Shown here one piece after another: positions 43,753 through 52,802 of a stretch of 64,000 bases of DNA. The notes below the pieces were generated by a model. That model worked only from the letters and a program-made list of their open reading frames with translations. It searched no databases and had not been told where the DNA came from. Numbering within the stretch: the first letter of the stretch is position 1; each line of letters opens with the position of its first letter. Both the position numbers and the translations under genes were made by a program. Origin of the DNA: JBGVSA01 sp047605765. Its GTDB lineage: Bacteria; Pseudomonadota; Gammaproteobacteria; Burkholderiales; Rhodocyclaceae. Location of the stretch: contig JASGFB010000005.1 of assembly GCA_047605765.1 (NCBI GenBank), forward strand, positions 5,856 through 69,855, read 5' to 3'.

Positions 43753-45894
43753 CTATGCTGCCTGCAGCGCCCGTTCCAGTACGACGCGCATGCGCGCGCG
43801 GCCGAAATGAGTCTGCGCATACGCCTGCATGGCGTCCGACAGGCTTCGCCAGGCCACATCGTCGCGCAGCAATGTGACGATCGCATCGGCCAGCCCGGCT
43901 TCGTCGTCCGCCAGCGAAACCACCCGATCCAGCGCAGGCAGCCCCTGTGCGCCGGTCGACGTGGTCACCACCGGCAGGCCGGCATGCAAGGCTTCGACGA
44001 CCTTGCCCTTGACCCCGGCGCCGAAACGCAACGGCACCACAGCGACATCCGCCTGCGCATAGAACGCCACCAGGGCCGCGTCGCTGACATCCGCATGCAC
44101 CGCGATGTGGTGCCCGGCCAGCGCCCGCACCCCCTGCGGCGGCGCCGCGCCGATGATGAGCAGACGCGCTTGCGGACACTGCGCCAGGACGCGCGGCATG
44201 ATCTGCCCGACCAGCCAGTGCGCGGCGTCGACATTGGGCGGATGCCCGAAGTTGCCCACGAACAACAAGGTGTCGCGGGGGGAACGCAGGGCGCGCGGCG
44301 GCGGGAAGGTATCGAAACAATAGAGCGGCAACTGCAGCGCGGTCGCGCCGGGCGTGTTGTCCAGAACCTCGGCGACCTCGTCGTGCGACGGATACAGCAC
44401 CGCGTCCGCACCACGCCACAGCGCCTGCTCGCGTCGCCGCATGTCGTCGACCTCGCAGGCGGCCACCGACGTGTCGTCCAGCGCGCGTGCGCGCTGCATG
44501 CGCAGCCAATGGATGTCGTGACCGTAGAACACCAGGCGCACACCGTTCAGGCGTCGCACCCGATCGGCATAGACCTCCGCCACGCGCGGGCGGTTCAGCA
44601 CCACGGCGCGCAACGCGGGCGCCAGTCGACGCAGGCAGCAATCGAAGGCATCGGCGTCGCCGCCGGCCCGGAATACTTCGACCCCGCGCGCCTGCAAGGC
44701 TTCGGTGTAGCCGGGCTCATACAGGCCGCTGTGCACCCACAGTTTGACCCGCCACCCGGCCGCCTGCAGCGTGTCGCAGATATCCACCACCGAGCGCGCG
44801 CCGGCATCGCGATCCGGGCGCGGCACGTATTGGTCCACCACCAGCACCACGCGCGCATGACGCGCGTGCTCGCACGCCAGCGTGAGGTCTTCACCATGCG
44901 CGAAGTGATCGTGCGTCAGCTGGGTTCGCCATTTGCTCGCCAGACGGCGCGCGTTGGCGACCTGGTGGCGTTTGAGCCCTTCGTCGAGCGAGCGGCCGTT
45001 GGAGGCGCCTTCCAGATGAACCACCGTGGCCGCCGGCTGGTAGTAGACCTTGAGCCCGGCCTGGCGCACCTTGAAAGCCAGATCGGTGTCTTCGTAATAG
45101 GCGGGGGCGAACTCGGTACTGAAGCGGCCGAGCTGTTCGAACAGCGCACGCGGAATCATCAGCGCGGCGCCGGAGCAGTAATCCACTTCACGCACGAAGT
45201 TGTACTGGGGCCGGTCGGGCTCATCGAACCGGCCATGGTTGCGCGCCGATCCGTCACGCCACACGATGCCACCGGCTTCTTGCAGCCGCCCATCGGCAAA
45301 CAGCAGCTTGGCGCCCGCCGCGCCACAATCGCCAAAGCGCGTAAAGGTCTCGACCAGGGCGTCGAGCCAGCCGGGCAGCACCTGTGTGTCGTTGTTCAGA
45401 AAGCACAGATACGTACCGCGCGCCAGCGCGGCTGCAGCGTTGCAGTTGAGCACGAAGCCCGCGTTGCGCGACTGACGCAAATAGCGCAGACCGGGCACGG
45501 CGGCAAGACGATCGATATCGGTGTCGGGCGAAGCATCTTCGCTGACGATGATCTCGAAGCTCGTCCGGGCGCCGGCCTTGGCGATGCTTGCCAGACATTC
45601 CAAAGTCATCATCAGCTTGCCATGGGTCGGGATGATGATCGACACGCAGGGCGCTTCCTGTTCGGCAAAGCGCAGCACCCCCAGCAGCTCATCGGCACCC
45701 GCCTGGGCAGAGACGGGCAAAACCAGAGGCGCCCGCGGGCGAACATTGTGCTGACGTTGCCAGGCACGATAATGCGGCAGATCGCGAAACAACGGTCCGG
45801 CGGTGCGATAGAGCCCACCGACCAGGGCGGCGCGAGCGCGCGGCGACATCGGCAAGGCCAGGTAGAGGCGACGCAACTGAGAAATCAACGACAT
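43753..45894 (-). CDS. Two-domain glycosyltransferase (GT2 + GT4)
   Basis: A 713-aa protein with two catalytic domains, able in principle to add two sugars. The N-terminal GT2 (about 75-330) has CVSIIIPTHGKLMMTLECLA, FEIIVSEDASPD, FLNNDTQVLPGWLD and CSGAALMIPR..YYEDTDLAF. The C-terminal GT4 (about 360-713) has YGHDIHWLR, LFVGNFGHPPNVDAAHWL and PLRFGAGVKGKVVEALHAGLP. ATG 45894 is taken; GTG 45915 or upstream codons are possible, as the ribosome site is weak. Confidence 0.82.
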   Translation of the reverse strand: MSLISQLRRLYLALPMSPRARAALVGGLYRTAGPLFRDLPHYRAWQRQHNVRPRAPLVLPVSAQAGADELLGVLRFAEQEAPCVSIIIPTHGKLMMTLECLASIAKAGARTSFEIIVSEDASPDTDIDRLAAVPGLRYLRQSRNAGFVLNCNAAAALARGTYLCFLNNDTQVLPGWLDALVETFTRFGDCGAAGAKLLFADGRLQEAGGIVWRDGSARNHGRFDEPDRPQYNFVREVDYCSGAALMIPRALFEQLGRFSTEFAPAYYEDTDLAFKVRQAGLKVYYQPAATVVHLEGASNGRSLDEGLKRHQVANARRLASKWRTQLTHDHFAHGEDLTLACEHARHARVVLVVDQYVPRPDRDAGARSVVDICDTLQAAGWRVKLWVHSGLYEPGYTEALQARGVEVFRAGGDADAFDCCLRRLAPALRAVVLNRPRVAEVYADRVRRLNGVRLVFYGHDIHWLRMQRARALDDTSVAACEVDDMRRREQALWRGADAVLYPSHDEVAEVLDNTPGATALQLPLYCFDTFPPPRALRSPRDTLLFVGNFGHPPNVDAAHWLVGQIMPRVLAQCPQARLLIIGAAPPQGVRALAGHHIAVHADVSDAALVAFYAQADVAVVPLRFGAGVKGKVVEALHAGLPVVTTSTGAQGLPALDRVVSLADDEAGLADAIVTLLRDDVAWRSLSDAMQAYAQTHFGRARMRVVLERALQAA

Positions 45895-45946
45895 GGCGGA
45901 TGAAGGTTCGCTCACGACAGACAGCGGCCCTTCATCATAATGTCCC

Positions 45947-47146
45947 CTACTTGATCGATGAGTCTGCTGGCGCATGAAGTGCGCGTCTTTGCGGCGTGGA
46001 CGGCGCCCGCGTGACACGCGCGGGGCGCCCTTCGGTCACGGCGGCATAGAGCTGGGCGTATTGGGCACCGGCCCGGGCCGTACCGAACAGCTCGCGGCAG
46101 CGCGCCTGGGCCGCTTGCCCGAGCCGCTCGGCCAGGGCAGCGTTGTCGTGCAGGTTCTGCATGGCCCGTGCCAGCACCGCCGGATCGGCGGGCGGCACGA
46201 CGAGCCCGGTCACACCGTGCTGATTGACGTACGACGTCCCGGTGCCGATTTCGGTCGAGATCAACGCCCGCGCGCACAGCCCACCTTCGAGCAAGGTCAC
46301 ACCGAAGGCTTCGGCACGCAGATGAGAGGGGAACACCACGGCCCGCGCCCCACGCAGCAAGGCCGCCTTTTCTCCATCTGTCACGAAACCCGTAAAGACG
46401 ATGTTCTCGGCACCGGCCGCCAAAGCCTGCAGGCGTCCGCGCTCCGGACCGTCGCCGGCGATCACCACCTGCAGACCCGTCTGGCGCGCCGCCTCGATCA
46501 GAAAATTCAGCCCTTTGTAGTAACGCAACACACCCACAAAGATGAAATAAGGGCGCGACGGGTCCGGCACATAGCGCTCGATGGCGTCGATGGCCGGTTG
46601 TGCCAGCGAGCGCTCGTCCATGCACAGCGGAATGACCTGCGTCTTGTCTGCATAGCGAGGCAGGAAGGGGCTGGTCAGGGCGTACGTGGGGGATGTCGCC
46701 ACGATGGCCTTGGTCCCGCGGAAGAACAAGGCCCGCAGCGGCGCATAGACGGGTTCGGCCAGCCGCTGTCGCACGATATCGGAGTGATAGGTGATGACAT
46801 ACGGCTTGCCGGCGGCGGCCAGCACGGCGAGCAGATCACCGAATGGCCACGGGTAATGGAAATTGATCACGTCGGCATCGCGCGCAGCGCGCCGAAAGGC
46901 GGCGAAGGCCGCCGGCGAACCGATGTCGCAGGATGCCACTTCCATGACGCTGCGCGCGCGGCATACAGCGCTGGCGTCGATGGTCAGGTGCGCGGGCGAC
47001 GCATTCCTGGCAAGGGTGAATACCGCGGTGTCGATGCCGCAACTATTCAGGCCAAGACAGATCTGGCGGATCGCCTCCTGCAGTCCACCCTGCGTTTCAG
47101 GGTAATACGTCCGGTAGACGTGAAGAACTTTCACGGTGCGTTCCAA
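45947..47146 (-). CDS. GT4-family glycosyltransferase
   Basis: A 399-aa retaining GT-B enzyme. It starts VKVLHVYRTYYPETQGGLQE and contains NFHYPWPFGD, TYHSDIVRQR, FVGVLRYYKGLNFLIEA and HLRAEAFGVTLLEGGLCARA with the E-x7-E pair. The group includes mannosyl- and rhamnosyltransferases of O-antigen clusters such as WbpY/WbpX; the exact linkage is unknown. The start is TTG 47146 (AGGCG upstream) or GTG 47134. It is 144 bases downstream of the next gene's stop. Confidence 0.83.
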   Translation of the reverse strand: MERTVKVLHVYRTYYPETQGGLQEAIRQICLGLNSCGIDTAVFTLARNASPAHLTIDASAVCRARSVMEVASCDIGSPAAFAAFRRAARDADVINFHYPWPFGDLLAVLAAAGKPYVITYHSDIVRQRLAEPVYAPLRALFFRGTKAIVATSPTYALTSPFLPRYADKTQVIPLCMDERSLAQPAIDAIERYVPDPSRPYFIFVGVLRYYKGLNFLIEAARQTGLQVVIAGDGPERGRLQALAAGAENIVFTGFVTDGEKAALLRGARAVVFPSHLRAEAFGVTLLEGGLCARALISTEIGTGTSYVNQHGVTGLVVPPADPAVLARAMQNLHDNAALAERLGQAAQARCRELFGTARAGAQYAQLYAAVTEGRPARVTRAPSTPQRRALHAPADSSIK

Positions 47147-47290
47147 AGATTCGCCTCGAAACGGGCGCTCATGAGTGGGCCCGGTCAGCGGGGTCGCCGT
47201 TCACCGGGAAGCACATCATCCTCCAGGAAGTATCCTACACGCAGTCAGCGAAACCCCTACAGCGTACCGATGGACGACCGTTCGTCATTT

Positions 47291-48436
47291 TCATTTAAGG
47301 ACAAGACGATAGACGGCGGCTGTCTCGGCGGCGGTGCGGGCCCACGAGAACTGTGCCGCGCGTGTCACGCCGGCCAGCATGGCCTGCTCGCGCCAGGCGT
47401 CATCTTCAAGACCGCGTCCGAGCGCTGCGCGCAGCCCATCGACATCCAGCGGTGCGCACATTGCCGCCGCGCCGCCGGCCACCTCCGGCAACGACGTGGC
47501 ATCGGAACACACCACCGGCACACCTGACGCCATGGCTTCCAGCACCGGCAGGCCGAACCCCTCGTACAGCGAGGGGAACGCGAACAGGCGAGCCCCCGCG
47601 TACAGCACCGGCAGATCGGCGTCCGCTACGAACCCCAGGTAACGCGCCCAGCCCGCCGCCTGTGCCGTACGCAGGCGGGCGTGGATGGATTCGCTCTTCC
47701 AGCCCTCATAGCCGGCCAGAATCAGCGGCCAGCGCTGACGTACGTCCTCCGGCAAATGCTCGTAGGCGCTGAGGAGTACCTCGATGTTCTTGCGCGGCTC
47801 AATGCTGCCTGCATACAGGCAATACTGACCATGCACGAGCCCGTAGCCTGCCAGCACGGCAGTGGTCGCCGCCGCCGGGCGCGGATGAAAATCGGGGGAC
47901 GCCGCCAGCGGCACCGCCCGGATGCGATCAGCCGGCCACGAAAAGTAATCGATGATCTCGCGCCGCGTGAATTCGGAATCGGTGATCAGGAACGAGGCCC
48001 GCTCTAACGCGACGGGCAATTCCGTTTGCATGAAACGCACGCGCTCCGGCGGATGGCATTCGGCCTTTTTGTACACCGACAGATCGTGAAAGGTCGCCAC
48101 GCGCGGCAGGTCGCAGGCCGGCAGGTAAAAGTTCGGGCCATGGTAGAGCGCGCCACGGTGCCGATTGAGTGCGCGCGCCTGGCGCAGCGCGGCCAGACGT
48201 TGATAGGTGGCGGTCACCCACGGGCTGCGCAACAGCAGCCGCCGCAGCTTGCGCGGCGGCGCCGAGCCCGACCCCGTCGGCAAAGCGGGCGGCGCGTCCA
48301 TGACCTGAAAGCCGTACAGATAGCGGATGTCATCCAGCCCGCCGACCAGCGGCAATTGCCGCACCAGTTCCCAGGCGTAGCGCCCAATGCCGGTCAACGG
48401 CGGGCGGATCGCATCGGCGCCGAAGATCAACTTCAT
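47291..48436 (-). CDS. GT4-family glycosyltransferase (WbpX/MtfB-like)
   Basis: A 381-aa GT-B enzyme. The N-terminus MKLIFGADAIRPPLTGIGRY, then YHGPNFYLPACDLPRVATFH, TDSEFTRREIIDYF, YAGSIEPRKNIEVLLSAYEHL and SLYEGFGLPVLEAMASGVPV match the mannosyl/rhamnosyltransferase group that builds D-rhamnan or mannan O-chains. ATG 48436 overlaps the rmd stop (ATGA). Its position directly after gmd-rmd supports use of GDP-D-rhamnose or GDP-mannose (inference). Confidence 0.85.
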   Translation of the reverse strand: MKLIFGADAIRPPLTGIGRYAWELVRQLPLVGGLDDIRYLYGFQVMDAPPALPTGSGSAPPRKLRRLLLRSPWVTATYQRLAALRQARALNRHRGALYHGPNFYLPACDLPRVATFHDLSVYKKAECHPPERVRFMQTELPVALERASFLITDSEFTRREIIDYFSWPADRIRAVPLAASPDFHPRPAAATTAVLAGYGLVHGQYCLYAGSIEPRKNIEVLLSAYEHLPEDVRQRWPLILAGYEGWKSESIHARLRTAQAAGWARYLGFVADADLPVLYAGARLFAFPSLYEGFGLPVLEAMASGVPVVCSDATSLPEVAGGAAAMCAPLDVDGLRAALGRGLEDDAWREQAMLAGVTRAAQFSWARTAAETAAVYRLVLK

Positions 48437-49332
48437 GACGCCTCCAGCATCCAGGCCAGGGTGTCGCGCAGGGGCGGACATTGCCAGTCGCCGACGAGCG
48501 CACGCAAGCGCGCCGGGTCGCCCTGCAGCGTCTTGACGTCATTGGCACGCACAAAGGCGGGATTGACGCGGATCTCGATGTCGCGGCCGGCGATGTCGGC
48601 CGCCATGGCGACGACCTCGCGCAGCGAATGCACCTGCCCCGAACACACGTTGACCGTCACCCCACGCACGCCGGATTCGATCAACCGGTGATAGGCGTGC
48701 GCCACGGCGCGCACGTCGCCAAAGTCGCGCCACACATCGAGGTTGCCCAGCTCGATGACCGCCTCGCCACGCTTGAAGTGGGCGACGATCTTGGGCAACA
48801 GGTATTGCTCACCCTGGCCCACGCCGGTGTAGTTGAACGGGCGCACCAGCGTGATCGGCAGACGGTCCATCCACAGGCGCGCCATGTACTCCATGGCCAG
48901 CTTGCTCACCGCATAGTCGTTGGCGGGGTCGGCCGGCGTCTCTTCGCTCAGCACCCCGCCGGTGGCGTTGCCGTAAATGTTGGCGCTGCTGGCCAGCAGG
49001 ACGGCGCTCGGCAGGCGCGGCAACTGTGCCAGCGCCGCCAGCAGGTTGCGCGTGCCGACGACATTCACGCGATAGAAGGCTTCGGCATCGCCATGGGCCA
49101 CGAAGGCGATGGCCGCCAGGTGGATCACCACGTCGGGCGCCGCCGCCGCGACCGCGTGGGCGACCTCGTCGGCCCGCGTGAGGTCTGCCACATGATCCTG
49201 CACACCGCCGTCGGCCACCGGCGCCGCGCTGAGGCCGTGGACCTCATAACCCGCCCGCGCCAGCTCGGCCGCCACGTAGCGCCCTGTGAATCCATGCACA
49301 CCTGTGATCAGGGCACGTTTTGCTTCAGGCAT
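48433..49332 (-). CDS. rmd: GDP-6-deoxy-4-keto-mannose reductase (Rmd-like)
   Basis: Extended SDR, 299 aa, which would reduce the Gmd product to GDP-D-rhamnose. Motifs: TGVHGFTGRYVA, HLAAIAFVAHGD, the LLASSANIYG catalytic Ser region, NDYAVSKLAMEYMA (Y-x3-K), RPFNYTGVGQ and the VNVCSGQ end block, which closely resembles Pseudomonas Rmd. Its start overlaps the gmd stop by one base. A different reduced sugar cannot be excluded. Confidence 0.83.
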   Translation of the reverse strand: MPEAKRALITGVHGFTGRYVAAELARAGYEVHGLSAAPVADGGVQDHVADLTRADEVAHAVAAAAPDVVIHLAAIAFVAHGDAEAFYRVNVVGTRNLLAALAQLPRLPSAVLLASSANIYGNATGGVLSEETPADPANDYAVSKLAMEYMARLWMDRLPITLVRPFNYTGVGQGEQYLLPKIVAHFKRGEAVIELGNLDVWRDFGDVRAVAHAYHRLIESGVRGVTVNVCSGQVHSLREVVAMAADIAGRDIEIRVNPAFVRANDVKTLQGDPARLRALVGDWQCPPLRDTLAWMLEAS

Positions 49333-50372
49333 CAGAACGAGAATCCTATTTCGTTACGGCGCAGATCGGCCGCCACCATCATCTGGCACAGTTGTTCGAG
49401 CGTGGTCTTGGGCGTCCAGCCGAGCACGCGCTGCGCTTTGCTCGCGTCACCGATGAGCAGGTCGACCTCGGCCGGGCGATAGAACTTCGGATTGACGCTC
49501 ACGACGGTCTTGCCGCTGCGCACGCACACGCCGGTCTCACGCTCGCCGGCGCCTTCCCAGGCCACCTGCACATCGACGGCCTTGAACGCCATGGTGACGA
49601 AATCGCGCACGCTCTCGGTGCGATTGGTCGCCAGCACGAAGGTGTCCGGTTCATCGGCCTGCAGCATGCGCCACATGCCTTCGACGTATTCACGGGCAAA
49701 GCCCCAATCGCGCTTGGCATCCAGATTGCCCAGTTCGAGCACGTCGAGCTTGCCCTGGCTGATCTTGGCCACCGAGTCGGTGATCTTGCGCGTGACGAAC
49801 TCGCGTCCGCGCAGCGGCGACTCGTGATTGAAGAGAATCCCGCTGGCACCGAAGATCCCGTACGACTCGCGATAATTGACGGTCATCCAGTGCGCATAAA
49901 GCTTGGCGACGCCATACGGGCTGCGCGGGTAGAACGGTGTCGTTTCGCTCTGCGGGATGGCCTGCACCTTGCCGAACATCTCCGAGGTCGACGCCTGGTA
50001 GAAGCGGATCGCCGGATCGACCAGCCGGATCGCTTCGAGCAGATGCACGGCACCGATGCCGGTGATCTCCGCCGTCGTGATCGGCTGCTCGAAAGACACC
50101 CCGACGAAACTCTGGGCAGCCAGATTGTAGACCTCCGAAGGCCGGGTCTTCTGCAACAGGCGGATGGTCGACGACAGATCGGTCAGGTCGTATTCGATGA
50201 GATGAAAATTGGGGTGCTTCTGCACGCCCAGCTCCTCGATGCGCCAGAAGTTCACCGAGCTGGTGCGGCGATAGGCCGCGTACACGGTGTAGCCCTTCTC
50301 CAGCAGCAGTTCCGACAGGTACGCACCGTCCTGTCCCGTAATACCCGTGATGACCGCGATTTTATGGCTCAT
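49332..50372 (-). CDS. gmd: GDP-mannose 4,6-dehydratase
   Basis: Converts GDP-mannose to GDP-4-keto-6-deoxy-mannose. The 346-aa SDR has ITGITGQDGAYLSELLLEKG, AAYRRTSSVNFWRI, NLAAQSFVGVSF, ASTSEMFGKVQ, YPRSPYGVAKLYAHW (Y-x3-K), FNHESPLRGREFVTRKI and the RDWGFAREYVEGMW end. These are diagnostic for Gmd. It is coupled to rmd; GDP-mannose would come from the manC gene at the window edge. Confidence 0.95.
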   Translation of the reverse strand: MSHKIAVITGITGQDGAYLSELLLEKGYTVYAAYRRTSSVNFWRIEELGVQKHPNFHLIEYDLTDLSSTIRLLQKTRPSEVYNLAAQSFVGVSFEQPITTAEITGIGAVHLLEAIRLVDPAIRFYQASTSEMFGKVQAIPQSETTPFYPRSPYGVAKLYAHWMTVNYRESYGIFGASGILFNHESPLRGREFVTRKITDSVAKISQGKLDVLELGNLDAKRDWGFAREYVEGMWRMLQADEPDTFVLATNRTESVRDFVTMAFKAVDVQVAWEGAGERETGVCVRSGKTVVSVNPKFYRPAEVDLLIGDASKAQRVLGWTPKTTLEQLCQMMVAADLRRNEIGFSF

Positions 50373-50417
50373 GGCGATTTCTCGTGTGTGTGTCGAATGA
50401 TCGGAGTCCCGCCACCC

Positions 50418-51398
50418 CTAATGCGTTGACTCGGCAACGCGCTCAACGGGTGTCTCGGTTGAAGGGAGAGAGAAATTAACGCGTTCCTCCTCGATCACCA
50501 GTGGAAGATTGCGCACCTGACGATGAATGGCGCCGACATATTCGCCAAGCAGCCCAATGAAGAACATCTGAATCCCGCCGAAGAAGAACAATCCAATCAG
50601 CACCGGCGCAATGCCTAGTTGAAAGTAATTCCAGAACACAAGCTTGGCGACGAAAAACAGCAAGGCCAGCATGAAGCTCAGCATGGACATGGCGAACCCC
50701 GCCATTGTCATGAGACGCAAAGGCACCTTGGAATGGTTGGTGATGCCCAGCATCGCCGTATCGTACAAGTTATAAAAGTTGTACTTGGTAATGCCATGTT
50801 TACGGCGTGGCTGTTTAAACGGCACTGTGGTGATGGCCATTCCGATCTCACAGACCAAACCCCTGAAGTATGGATAGGGATCACGGATGCGACGAAGTAT
50901 GTCCACCACTGCCTTATCGAACATCCCCGCTCCCGTTGCATTCTGCACGAGCGGGACTTCGGATATGCGAGAGATGAATCGGTAATAGCACTTGCGTATA
51001 AAGAACATCGCAGACGACTCATCGCTTTCAGGCTTCACTGCCAGGATAGTCTTGTAGCCTTCTTCCCACTTGGCAACGAACTCGGGGATCATCTCCGGCG
51101 GGTCCTGCAGATCGGATGCAATCAAGACGACCGCGTCGCCATGAGATTGCAGCAGAGCGTGATAAGGGGAACGCACAGGCCCGAAATTACGGGTATTGAC
51201 GATCAGTCTGACGTGCGTGTCCCACGCCGCAACTGCCTTGATCTTGTCAACGGTGGCATCGGTGGAGCGGTTATCGATGAAGATATGCTCATAGTCATAC
51301 GGCAACTGCCCCATGACCTTCGCTATGCGCGCGTGCAACTCTTCAATATTGCCTTCTTCGTTGTAGCACGGCGTCACTACGCTGATCAGTTTTTGCAT
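50418..51398 (-). CDS. GT2-family polyprenyl-phosphate-type glycosyltransferase
   Basis: A 326-aa membrane protein of the DPM1/GtrB/ArnC group. The catalytic domain has ISVVTPCYNEEGNIEELH, FIDNRSTDATVDKI, NFGPVRSPYHALLQ and LIASDLQDPPEMI (DxD). Two C-terminal helices (about 230-290, VLIGLFFFGGIQMFFIGLLG) anchor it. Such enzymes load a sugar onto undecaprenyl phosphate for periplasmic side-chain addition. A single-gene GtrB without GtrA is seen here. Base composition is more AT-rich than its neighbours, a possible sign of separate origin. Confidence 0.85.
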   Translation of the reverse strand: MQKLISVVTPCYNEEGNIEELHARIAKVMGQLPYDYEHIFIDNRSTDATVDKIKAVAAWDTHVRLIVNTRNFGPVRSPYHALLQSHGDAVVLIASDLQDPPEMIPEFVAKWEEGYKTILAVKPESDESSAMFFIRKCYYRFISRISEVPLVQNATGAGMFDKAVVDILRRIRDPYPYFRGLVCEIGMAITTVPFKQPRRKHGITKYNFYNLYDTAMLGITNHSKVPLRLMTMAGFAMSMLSFMLALLFFVAKLVFWNYFQLGIAPVLIGLFFFGGIQMFFIGLLGEYVGAIHRQVRNLPLVIEEERVNFSLPSTETPVERVAESTH

Positions 51399-51416
51399 GG
51401 CGAATGAATAACCTAA

Positions 51417-52745
51417 TCAGAAGTTCAAGCCCAGGAAGGTTTCGATCTTTTCCACCGTGAAGTCCAGCATCTGACGCGTCAGCCCCGGATAGACGCCGAT
51501 CCAGAAGGTCTGGTTCATCACGATGTCGGTATTGGTCAGCTCGCCGCTGATGCGGAAATTGCGTCCCGCCATGTAGGGCTGGCGCGTGAGGTTGCCGGCG
51601 AACAGCAGGCGCGTGCCGATCTTGTTCTGATCGAGGTACTGCAGCAGATCGACGCGGCGTACGCCGGCGTTCTCGCGCAGGGTGATCGGGAAGCCGAACC
51701 ACGACGGATCGGCACCGGGCGTCGCCTCGGGCAGGATCAGGAATTCGGCACAGCTGCCCAGGCGTTCCTTCAGATAGGCAAAGTTCTGCTTACGGGCGTG
51801 GATGAAACCGTCGAGCTTGTCGAGCTGCGCCAGCGCACAGGCGGCCTGCATGTCCGAGATCTTCAGGTTGTAGCCCAGGTGCGAATAAGTGTACTTGTGG
51901 TCATAGCCTTCCGGCAGGTTGCCCAGCTTCCAGCAGAAGCGCTTGCCACAGGTGTTGTCCTTGCCCGGCGGGCAGTAGCAGTCACGCCCCCAGTCGCGGA
52001 ACGATTCGGCGATCTGCTTGAGGCCGGGGTCGTTGGTGAACACGGCCCCGCCCTCGCCCATGGTGATGTGGTGGGCAGGGTAGAAGCTCAGCGTACCGAT
52101 GTCGCCGAAGGTACCTACCAGCTTGCCTTCGTAAGTCGACCCGAGAGCGTCGCAGCAGTCTTCGACCAGCCACAGATTGTGCTTTTGGCACAATGCCTTG
52201 ACCACGCCGAGGTTGTACGGATTGCCCAGCGTGTGGGCCAGCATGATCGCCTTGGTCCTGGGCGTGATGGCCGCTTCGATCTTGCTGGCGTCGATGTTGT
52301 AGGTGCCCAGTTCGACATCCACGAACACTGGCACCGCGCCGAACTGCAGGATCGGATTGACGGTCGTCGGGAACCCCGCCGCCACGCCGATGACTTCATC
52401 GCCCGGCCGCACGGCGCGCTCGCCCAGCTTGTGCGAGGTCAGCGTAGCAAACGCCAGCAGGTTGGCCGATGAGCCAGAATTGGTCGTGATCAGATGGCTG
52501 ACGCCGATGAAGGCCGCCAGGCGCTTTTCGAATTCGTCATTGAAGCGCCCGGTGGTGAGCCACCCATCGAGAGATGCTTCGACCATCAGCTTGAGTTCGG
52601 CGCCGTCGATCACCTTGCCCGAGGGCGGCACCACGCTCTTGCCGGGTTCGAAGGCCCGGGGCAGGTACTGGAGGGCGGCATACTCATCCACCAATCGGGC
52701 GATGTCCTGGCGCAGCTTGGCGAGTTTCTGTGTGGTCTCTTCCAT
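51417..52745 (-). CDS. rfbH: CDP-4-keto-6-deoxyglucose 3-dehydrase (E1)
   Basis: PMP and [2Fe-2S] enzyme that removes the C3 hydroxyl for 3,6-dideoxyhexoses. The 442-aa DegT-fold protein has TTGRFNDEFEKRLAAF, TNSGSSANLLA, HNLWLVEDCCDALGS, and SFYPAHHITMGEGG, where His225 replaces the usual PLP lysine, the hallmark of E1. The cysteine cluster CYCPPGKDNTCGKRFC would bind the iron-sulfur centre. The gene lies between the gtrB-like gene and rfbG. The E3 reductase normally needed is not visible. Confidence 0.95.
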   Translation of the reverse strand: MEETTQKLAKLRQDIARLVDEYAALQYLPRAFEPGKSVVPPSGKVIDGAELKLMVEASLDGWLTTGRFNDEFEKRLAAFIGVSHLITTNSGSSANLLAFATLTSHKLGERAVRPGDEVIGVAAGFPTTVNPILQFGAVPVFVDVELGTYNIDASKIEAAITPRTKAIMLAHTLGNPYNLGVVKALCQKHNLWLVEDCCDALGSTYEGKLVGTFGDIGTLSFYPAHHITMGEGGAVFTNDPGLKQIAESFRDWGRDCYCPPGKDNTCGKRFCWKLGNLPEGYDHKYTYSHLGYNLKISDMQAACALAQLDKLDGFIHARKQNFAYLKERLGSCAEFLILPEATPGADPSWFGFPITLRENAGVRRVDLLQYLDQNKIGTRLLFAGNLTRQPYMAGRNFRISGELTNTDIVMNQTFWIGVYPGLTRQMLDFTVEKIETFLGLNF

Positions 52746-52802
52746 GAAGGGTGCTCAATAAGGTCAGGAGAACGCGCGGCCAGCGGCCGCACGCGGGCAA
52801 AT

